Positions 16,534 to 22,111 of a stretch of DNA of 22,111 bases are shown here, piece after piece. How positions within the stretch are numbered: position 1 is the stretch's first letter; the number at the start of each line of letters is the position of its first letter. Under the pieces are notes generated by a model, which was not told the origin of the DNA, made no database searches, and saw nothing but the letters and a program-made list of their open reading frames with translations. Both the position numbers and the translations under genes were made by a program. The DNA is taken from the NCBI GenBank assembly GCA_964589825.1, contig CAZPUS010000042.1:1-22111 (forward strand), given 5' to 3'. The stretch is from CAZPUS01 sp964589825 (GTDB lineage Bacteria > Fibrobacterota > Chitinivibrionia > Chitinivibrionales > WJKA01).

Positions 16534-17553
16534 ATGCGAACGGCTTATCAGCTTTTCTCTATGAAAATTCTCGCTATCTTGTTATGTTATTGTACGGTAA
16601 TCTCAGGAGCAGAAAAACCGGTTATATCTGTGGGTGAGGATATGAGTGCATTCGTATATGAGCCTCTAAAAAGGGAAATCCGTGTGGAAAACGGACAACT
16701 TTTAGAGGCCATAGGTGCAGATGTGCAGGATGCCTCTCTTACTGTAGATTCAGGCAAGGGGGTGTTGAAGTGGCAGCCGGACATTTCGGATTCCGGCTCG
16801 CATACATTCACCTTTTCTGCAAGCAACTCAAAGGATACCGTGCATGAGCAATTTTCCATAACGGTTCGGGTCCCTCATATACAGGAAGATACATTGCGTA
16901 TCTTACAACCCAATGGGGGGGGTGTATATGGAAGCAACGATACTATTGTTGTTATGTGGATTCAAAATCTTGATGTATCAGCAGAAGCGCTTTTAAAGGT
17001 GTCTGCTGATATGGGGTTGAGTTATTGTACCAAATCTGCATCGTCGATAAAACCGGGGATGTTTTTGAATTCCCCTACTGACTCCATTGGTGTATATTGG
17101 CTAGATAGGGATGTGTTTAGTACGATTTGTTATTATCGTGTTGTGATTGCTGATATTGAAGACAGGGCAGAATGCGTGGATACTCTTGAAGGTACGAAAA
17201 TGCAGCTGTGTATAGAAGATGAATATGCCGGATATAATGGGGTGCAGGATTGTTCGGACGATTTGTTCACCATACGGGGCAGTGATTTGCATTCACGTCG
17301 TAGCCTTGGTGCAGGCATGTCGCATGCTGATATGGTCGTAGAAAAGTCGGTATCTGGGGTCCGTATTATACCTGCAGGTTTGGTACAACCCCTGTCGGTA
17401 ACAGTATTTGATTATGCAGGAAACGCATGTTATCAGACAGCGACGGATAACAGCGCCATTTATATTCCTTTCAGCGCTCTGGCAAGGGGAACATACATTG
17501 TGCAGGTTAAAGGTCAGAAAATAGAAAAAATAGTACCATTTTTTCATTATTAA
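16534..17553 (+). CDS. Secreted protein with putative Ig (He_PIG-like), KNH-like and sorting domains
   Basis: This is a predicted exported protein of 339 residues. The frame extends 38 codons upstream, but ATG 16534 is preferred: GAGGA lies upstream and a signal peptide follows (hydrophobic KILAILLCYCTVISGA, cleavage near residue 26). Residues of about 28-118 look like a cadherin/He_PIG-type domain (GKGVLKWQPDISDSGSHTF). About 120-255 is a KNH-like domain opening LRILQPNGGGVYGSNDTIVV, related to the lipoprotein at 2594-3403. The tail (about 275-339) is type IX-like, with VTVFDYAGNACYQ and ARGTYIVQVKG. It lies 16 nt before the next propeller gene and is surely in the same operon. The pairing of a small KNH-domain protein with a propeller gene repeats that of the leftward operon. 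A G8 run falls at the start of the KNH-like domain. Confidence 0.8.
   Translation: MRTAYQLFSMKILAILLCYCTVISGAEKPVISVGEDMSAFVYEPLKREIRVENGQLLEAIGADVQDASLTVDSGKGVLKWQPDISDSGSHTFTFSASNSKDTVHEQFSITVRVPHIQEDTLRILQPNGGGVYGSNDTIVVMWIQNLDVSAEALLKVSADMGLSYCTKSASSIKPGMFLNSPTDSIGVYWLDRDVFSTICYYRVVIADIEDRAECVDTLEGTKMQLCIEDEYAGYNGVQDCSDDLFTIRGSDLHSRRSLGAGMSHADMVVEKSVSGVRIIPAGLVQPLSVTVFDYAGNACYQTATDNSAIYIPFSALARGTYIVQVKGQKIEKIVPFFHY
16915..16922. repeat. G8 homopolymer inside the Ig/KNH protein gene
   Basis: Eight consecutive G encode N-G-G-G-V at the start of the KNH-like domain (about residues 127-131). Slippage would truncate the protein before its sorting tail. Confidence 0.85.
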
Positions 17554-17569
17554 AACGGAGAGATGTATC

Positions 17570-19021
17570 GTGAATCTCGTTCTGAAACAGCTCATTATTG
17601 TTGCAGTCATCAGTGTGTATGTACAGGCAATGGATGGAATAGCCACCACGCGTTCTAGCCATTTATATTGGCAACCGGGCCCATTGTATAAAATAGAAAT
17701 AGCCAATACGAAACCGTCTTCGCCGGTGCGTCTTGGATCATTCGATGTCTATTCCTGTGGGATTAACATGTCCGGTACTCATGTGGCATTTATCAAAGAC
17801 GGAGGAGAAGACGATTCCTATGTATATATATCGGTAATAAGTCTCGATGGTGGACAGGTATATGATTTAAAAAAGGTATACGAGCCGGATCCCTACGGAT
17901 GGAATGAAAATCTTCATATATGGTGGACCCATGAAGACCATCAGTCCATTTATTACGAGGTAGGCGGATTTGAGGTTCGCAAAATTACCCTTTTGCCTCA
18001 AAACGGAAGTAATACAGTGAAAATACGTGATATCTGTGTCAACAAGATGGAATACCGGGCCCAGCGGGATTTTGTTGATATTTCTATGGATGGGCGATAT
18101 TATTTTATTAAGCAATTCGGGTGGACACGCACCAACAAACTCGATCCCACGACATATACCGGAACGAAATCTTCCAATTCACTGTATATACTTAACGGTG
18201 ACACCTCGTCACTTCTGGAGCCGGTGGACCCGGATGTGGAGATAAACCGGTATTTCCCGAATATTGGATGCGGTGAGGGCGTGGCACCCTCGGGGAGTGC
18301 ATTCCTTGGATTTCAGGCACATCATGCTTTTATGAATTTCAACACCTATGATGCGCAGTGGGCCTTGACGCAAGAGATTAATCTTGAGTATACGACGATA
18401 AACGGGTGGGAAACATCGGGACATAATGTGCCTACACATGGAAACGCGAATGGATGGTCGTGTAACAGTGACAAATGGGCACTCTCCGAAATCGAGCCGA
18501 AAGGGGACAGTGATATTAGCGAACAGCTTCTTGTGAATAAAACAGACCAAAAGGCAATAATTACGTCATCACAGATTGAGGACAAAGTACTTCGCGGTTC
18601 ATTGTGGTGCAGTACCCGGGATGATGTCAACGACAATCTTTGGACGTACGTGGAGCAGAGGGATACGTGGAACGAGTATTGGGATACGGTGCTCAAAGGG
18701 AACTATAGCGAATACCCATATGCCAAGGACCCTTTTTCCAAAGTGGATGTACCGAGCGGATCGTATTTTTCCACGAAGGAAAGGGCTTCAGGAATACGGA
18801 TAGTGTCAGCCCCGAATAATCACATTACCGTTTCTCTTGTTTATTCGGGGGCCAATACGGTAACCGTATGGGATACAAAGGGAAATGTGATGTACCGTAC
18901 ACAAGTACATGGCGCTGCGCATAAAGTGAGAGTTCCATCTCATTTGTTTTCAGCAGGGTTGTATATAGTGAGTGTAGAAAATGCACAACGTGCTGAAAGT
19001 CAGCAAGTTGTTATCAAATAA
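17570..19021 (+). CDS. Secreted TolB-like propeller protein, short form with sorting tail
   Basis: This is a predicted exported protein of 483 residues with a GTG start. The ATG at 17563 is in another frame, and GGAGAG sits about 7 nt before the GTG. The signal peptide ends at YVQA, giving mature MDGIATTRSSHLYW, alignable with VDGIAVSV and VDGISVGI of two paralogues. The propeller (about 21-380) contains GINMSGTHVAFIKDGGEDDS, WWTHEDHQSIYYEVG, an IGCGEGVAPSG block, NSDKWALSEIE and LLVNKTDQKAIITS, closing at GSLWCSTRDD near residue 343. No extra Ig or FN3 domain follows. A tail of about 75 residues (TVTVWDTKGNVMYRTQ, SAGLYIVSVEN) ends the protein. This is the minimal architecture of the family in this window. 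It is translationally close to the preceding Ig/KNH gene (16-nt gap). Confidence 0.85.
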   Translation: MNLVLKQLIIVAVISVYVQAMDGIATTRSSHLYWQPGPLYKIEIANTKPSSPVRLGSFDVYSCGINMSGTHVAFIKDGGEDDSYVYISVISLDGGQVYDLKKVYEPDPYGWNENLHIWWTHEDHQSIYYEVGGFEVRKITLLPQNGSNTVKIRDICVNKMEYRAQRDFVDISMDGRYYFIKQFGWTRTNKLDPTTYTGTKSSNSLYILNGDTSSLLEPVDPDVEINRYFPNIGCGEGVAPSGSAFLGFQAHHAFMNFNTYDAQWALTQEINLEYTTINGWETSGHNVPTHGNANGWSCNSDKWALSEIEPKGDSDISEQLLVNKTDQKAIITSSQIEDKVLRGSLWCSTRDDVNDNLWTYVEQRDTWNEYWDTVLKGNYSEYPYAKDPFSKVDVPSGSYFSTKERASGIRIVSAPNNHITVSLVYSGANTVTVWDTKGNVMYRTQVHGAAHKVRVPSHLFSAGLYIVSVENAQRAESQQVVIK

Positions 19022-19306
19022 AGCAGTTCCGACTTTTCCGTGGGTAGCACCCAGATATTGTGGTTAGGCCGGTGCCCAGCGTAAGGCCAATTCTTTGGCT
19101 GGACGGGGAAAGAGATCCAGACCGCCGCAGTGGAAATAGATCGCTGTTTTTTAACGTTGCTTTACAAAAAATGGTGAATAGAGTGAGATGAGTATAGGCG
19201 TTGCTCCTCATCAAACCGAATACAGGGTGATATGTGTACAAAAGAGAAGAATCCGATACCGAACGTTTCTGTTCTCAACCGATACACTATGAAAGGAGTG
19301 TGAAAA
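19022..19306. other. Intergenic region with two small hairpins
   Basis: This 285-bp gap holds TGGGT-AGC-ACCCA at 19041-19053 and GCCAA-TTCT-TTGGC at 19086-19099. Both are 5-bp stems near the end of the propeller gene. Neither is followed by a T run, so termination there is uncertain. Confidence 0.3.
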
Positions 19307-20653
19307 ATGAACGATGATACACGCCCCAATATCCTCTATATCCTTACCGATCAGCAAAATGCAGAGATGATGTCCTGTACGGGGAATCCGTATCTTCATA
19401 CACCGGCAATGGATAGCCTTTTCGCAGGAGGAGTGAGATTCGAAAAGGCTTATACAGTATACCCGCTCTGCAGTCCGGCTCGGGCGAGCATGTTTTCAGG
19501 TAAAATGCCGCAGGAACTTGGCTATCAAGGCAATTTTCACGATATGAAAGAAGAAGACCGACTGCAGGGATTAGGGCATTTGCTCACCGAGGCAGGTTAC
19601 GAATGCGCATACGGAGGTAAGTGGCATGTAGATCATGGGTACATCGATCTGCATTATGATCATGGATTCGAAAAAATATGTGGTTTCGATGATAATGAGT
19701 TGCCCAAAAAGTGCGCCCAGTACCTGTCCAGAGATCATGGTAAGCCCTTTTTTCTGGTTGCTGGATTCGACAATCCGCACAATATTTGCGAGTGGGGGCG
19801 TCACCAACAACCACCATGGTGCAGTCTTCCCGAGGCCCCGCGAGTCGAAGAATGCCCTTCGCTACCAGCGAATTATCTGATTAGTGCATATGAACCATGG
19901 CCAATCACCGCACACAGGCACGATTATATGTACAATTATGGGCACATCCCACCGAATATGGATGTTAACTATATCAGGCGCCAAAGGTGGGCGTATGCGC
20001 GTCTGACCGAAGAAGTAGACAAAAGGATAGGTGTTATCCTTGATTCTCTGAGAAAAAATGGACTCGAAAATGATACTATCGTTATATTTTCGAGCGATCA
20101 CGGTGAACAAGCCGGGTCGCATGGGCTTACACACAAAATGGTTATGTATGATGAATCGACACGAATACCATTTATCTTTTCGGGTAAACGAATTGCGCAT
20201 AATGGTGAGGTAAACAGGACTCATCTGGTTTCGAACTGTTTGGATTTTTACGCAACGATCTGTGATTATGCACATGTACAGATGCCGGATAGACATAAAG
20301 GAAAGAGTTTAAAACCATATCTTGAGGGCACAGACAGTGCAGCAATACGTGAATTTGTCCCTGCGGAAGCCGATATGGGGGAAATGCGAAAAAAATCACG
20401 TATGATTCGTACCGGGAGGTATAAATATGTGGCATACAAACGGGGGATCTGGCCCGAGCAGTTATTTGACATGGAAAAGGATCCGGGAGAGATGGTAAAC
20501 CTTGCATATGATTCGAGATATACGGATATTCTTCTTCACCATCGCGAACTGTTGCGGAAATGGCTTATAGAGGAAAATGATCCTTTCGGTGGCGGGCATT
20601 ATGCACATCCGGACGTTAAGCCGATGGTGCCCGGGGACTCGTATTATAAGTAA
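19307..20653 (+). CDS. Formylglycine sulfatase without signal peptide
   Basis: This is a type I sulfatase of 448 residues. AAAGGAG lies about 9 nt before the ATG, and an in-frame TGA sits two codons upstream, so no longer start can supply a signal peptide. The protein begins directly with the sulfatase core: RPNILYILTDQQ with D15/Q16 as metal ligands, C55-S-P-A-R59 with the formylglycine cysteine, G-K105-W-H107, and S-S-D264-H265-G followed by K277. It ends with the C-terminal subdomain pattern RMIRTGRYKYVAYKRG and LFDMEKDPGEMVNLA. The TDQQ start is usual in choline-sulfatase/iduronate-sulfatase-like subfamilies; the substrate cannot be set from sequence. With no signal or sorting tail it should act in the cytoplasm, on imported sulfated mono- or oligosaccharides. 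It appears to have its own leader after a 285-bp gap. Confidence 0.9.
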   Translation: MNDDTRPNILYILTDQQNAEMMSCTGNPYLHTPAMDSLFAGGVRFEKAYTVYPLCSPARASMFSGKMPQELGYQGNFHDMKEEDRLQGLGHLLTEAGYECAYGGKWHVDHGYIDLHYDHGFEKICGFDDNELPKKCAQYLSRDHGKPFFLVAGFDNPHNICEWGRHQQPPWCSLPEAPRVEECPSLPANYLISAYEPWPITAHRHDYMYNYGHIPPNMDVNYIRRQRWAYARLTEEVDKRIGVILDSLRKNGLENDTIVIFSSDHGEQAGSHGLTHKMVMYDESTRIPFIFSGKRIAHNGEVNRTHLVSNCLDFYATICDYAHVQMPDRHKGKSLKPYLEGTDSAAIREFVPAEADMGEMRKKSRMIRTGRYKYVAYKRGIWPEQLFDMEKDPGEMVNLAYDSRYTDILLHHRELLRKWLIEENDPFGGGHYAHPDVKPMVPGDSYYK

Positions 20654-20712
20654 GGCTTCCGGCACAAAGCTGGTACTTCCAATATGAATTTATGTGTTAA
20701 GTATACTTATTA

Positions 20713-20882
20713 CCTAACCTGAGCGTTTTTGTTTGCGAAAGTTATTGCTGTGTGTACTACTATACTATTTTCAGTATCTACGTAAATCATGACCCGGCCG
20801 ACATGGTTGACCAATACTTTCAGAGAATACAATAGCAGCGGGACTTACACCCGCCCTATTTAAACAATTGGCTTGAAGGACC
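20713..20882 (+). repeat. Palindromic repeat element, copy 3 (degenerate)
   Basis: The left end CCTAACCTGAGCG matches copy 1, and both are preceded by TTATTA. A core AGAGAATACAATAGCAGC (about 20822-20839) is shared with the other copies apart from one mismatch. The right end is poorly conserved, so the boundary is approximate. The apical hairpin is retained as CGGCC-GACAT-GGTTG (20795-20809) with two G-T oppositions, which pair only as G-U in RNA. The outer stem ATTTTC/GAGAAT is also kept. It lies about 180 bp upstream of the last propeller gene. Confidence 0.65.
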
Positions 20883-20924
20883 TGGTTTGACATATTTAAG
20901 ATAAGCAAACAAGCCATTATTTTG

Positions 20925-20953
20925 TTGAAAATGGGTAATCCAATGAATATTTT
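20925..20953 (+). promoter_or_regulatory. Sigma70-like promoter candidate for the last propeller gene
   Basis: TTGAAA (20925-20930) and TATTTT (20948-20953) are separated by 17 nt. The predicted start near 20960 gives a leader of about 104 nt. It lies just downstream of repeat copy 3, so the repeat would be upstream of, not within, the transcript if this promoter is used. Confidence 0.35.
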
Positions 20954-21063
20954 TGTAAAGAAGGGATATTTCCATGCATTGTTTGTGAAAAGCATGGTGA
21001 ATTAATATCTCACGAAATAGTAATGTAACTAAATATTCCTAACTAATCAAAGGCGGAATACTT

Positions 21064-22111
21064 ATGAAACGCATAGGAAAGAGATTCTGTATAATAATAG
21101 CGGTGTTTGTCCTCAATGTATACGGGGTGGATGGCATTTCAGTCGGTATTGCAGAGGGGAGTCAGTATAATCAGTATTACGGCAGAGAAAAGGGAGAACT
21201 GTGGAAGTATACCATCGAAAATGATGTGGTAACCGGCCAAACAAAGCTGTTCAACGGTCCGGCGACACGACCCTGCCTCAGCCCGGATGGTGAAAATGTG
21301 GGATTTATCAAAGATAACAAGATAAGTGTTATTCCAGTAAGCGGTGGTAGCGTTACCGAGCTTGCTACTGCACATGAGCACAGCTATATCGACTTTCCGC
21401 ATAAAGACTGGATTTATTATGTGCAGGAAGGGGGTTACCATGAATCGAGTTCGAATACAGTGAAGCGGGTTAATATAAATACCGGAAGCGCTGAAGTGGT
21501 TTTTTTACTCGGAAGCGACGACAGGATCGCTCAATTGGGTATATCCAACGACCTTACGAGGGCTACTATTCGACCGGGCGATAACGGCGGTTCTCAGTAT
21601 AGCGGTGGAATTGCCGGATATGATATAGAAACTGACGATTACCACGAAATATCGGCATCTTTCAGTTGTGCAAGCGGAATGTTCTGCAATGGAGAGAATG
21701 CTCTTGATGGGTGGCACGGCCATGATGGCTTCGACATACGTAATTGGTCCTCAGGAAGCGAAGTAAAAAGTTTTGAAAATTCAACAGCTATTGAGTGGGA
21801 ACCGTTGAACGGTGCTACCGTAGATCAGTCTGTTCACGCTATTTTTCACAGTGCAGCTGCGACCAATGATCCTCACTGGATGTGCATTGTTACGGGGAAT
21901 TGTTCAGGGTCGGAAAGTTCGAGGAATGATGTCAACAAATACCAGCTTCTTATCAACTGGCATGATGAAAAGTGCATTCTTGTGAACAAAGCATTACTTG
22001 ACCAGGGGAAAAAATATTTTGATCACGGAGACTTCTGGGCTGGATCTGTTGAGCAGGACGAGACGCCACCGGGGACGCCATCGAATCTTGATGCGACGGG
22101 AGTGAGTGGTT
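21064..22111 (+). CDS. Secreted TolB-like propeller protein, 3' end beyond the window
   Basis: This is a partial gene: 349 codons are visible and the frame is still open at the right edge. AAGGCGG lies about 9 nt before the ATG. The signal peptide (MKRIGKRFCIIIAVFVLNVYG) is followed by mature VDGISVGIAEGS. The propeller includes CLSPDGENVGFIKDNKISVI, DWIYYVQEGG, a CASGMFCNGENALDG block, DPHWMCIVTGN and LLINWHDEKCILVN, closing at GDFWAG (residues 322-327). TPPGTPSNLDATGVSG then starts an FN3 domain, so the full protein probably continues into FN3 or KNH modules and a sorting tail as in its paralogues. It is closest by motif to the 632- and 483-residue proteins of this window. It is downstream of repeat copy 3. 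Confidence 0.82.
   Translation, partial: MKRIGKRFCIIIAVFVLNVYGVDGISVGIAEGSQYNQYYGREKGELWKYTIENDVVTGQTKLFNGPATRPCLSPDGENVGFIKDNKISVIPVSGGSVTELATAHEHSYIDFPHKDWIYYVQEGGYHESSSNTVKRVNINTGSAEVVFLLGSDDRIAQLGISNDLTRATIRPGDNGGSQYSGGIAGYDIETDDYHEISASFSCASGMFCNGENALDGWHGHDGFDIRNWSSGSEVKSFENSTAIEWEPLNGATVDQSVHAIFHSAAATNDPHWMCIVTGNCSGSESSRNDVNKYQLLINWHDEKCILVNKALLDQGKKYFDHGDFWAGSVEQDETPPGTPSNLDATGVSG

Larger units (their letters stand above)
20654..21063. other. Intergenic region with degenerate repeat copy 3 and a promoter candidate
   Basis: This 410-bp gap holds the third, degenerate copy of the palindromic repeat (about 20713-20882), followed by a sigma70-like promoter for the last propeller gene. I see no gene and no strong terminator after the sulfatase. 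Confidence 0.5.

Overview
The window (about 45% G+C by impression) looks like a chromosomal accessory locus of a free-living or gut Gram-negative bacterium of the Fibrobacterota-Chlorobi-Bacteroidota group or a relative. The grounds are a lipoprotein signal, Tat and Sec signal peptides, and a C-terminal beta-sandwich tail resembling type IX secretion (Por) sorting or FlgD-like domains on seven predicted proteins. Fibrobacterota (Chitinispirillia-like) is my best guess, but nothing here fixes the taxon. There are no rRNA, tRNA, CRISPR or transposase genes.

Layout. A leftward block (355-5366) encodes a propeller protein with a malectin-like domain, a lipoprotein, and a second propeller protein. 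A 685-base divergent intergenic region follows, carrying a leftward promoter candidate, a 15-bp inverted repeat and a REP-like palindrome. A rightward block (6052-13270) holds a Tat-exported sulfatase, a 43-residue membrane protein, a large secreted two-module FAD oxidoreductase with HEAT-like repeats, and a third propeller protein. After an 841-base gap, a second rightward block (14112-19021) encodes a fourth propeller protein, an Ig/KNH-domain protein and a fifth propeller protein. A sulfatase without signal peptide follows (19307-20653). A sixth propeller gene (21064) runs off the right edge.

How it may work. The two formylglycine sulfatases and the FAD oxidoreductase suggest processing of a sulfated glycan, with one sulfatase and the oxidoreductase outside the cytoplasm and the other sulfatase inside it. 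The six propeller proteins are the locus's signature. Each has a signal peptide and a roughly 300-380-residue TolB/PD40-like propeller closing near a G-x-x-W or related motif; the five complete ones continue into Ig, BACON-like, FN3, malectin or KNH modules and a C-terminal tail. They may bind glycan or act as surface scaffolds, but no function is demonstrated. No glycoside hydrolase, lyase, transporter, regulator or sulfatase-maturase gene is visible.

The most unusual signals are (a) a 161-bp palindromic repeat present three times, always next to the 5' end of a propeller gene, with an apical hairpin that covaries between copies; (b) the six-member propeller family itself; and (c) G8-G9 runs inside three exported-protein genes.
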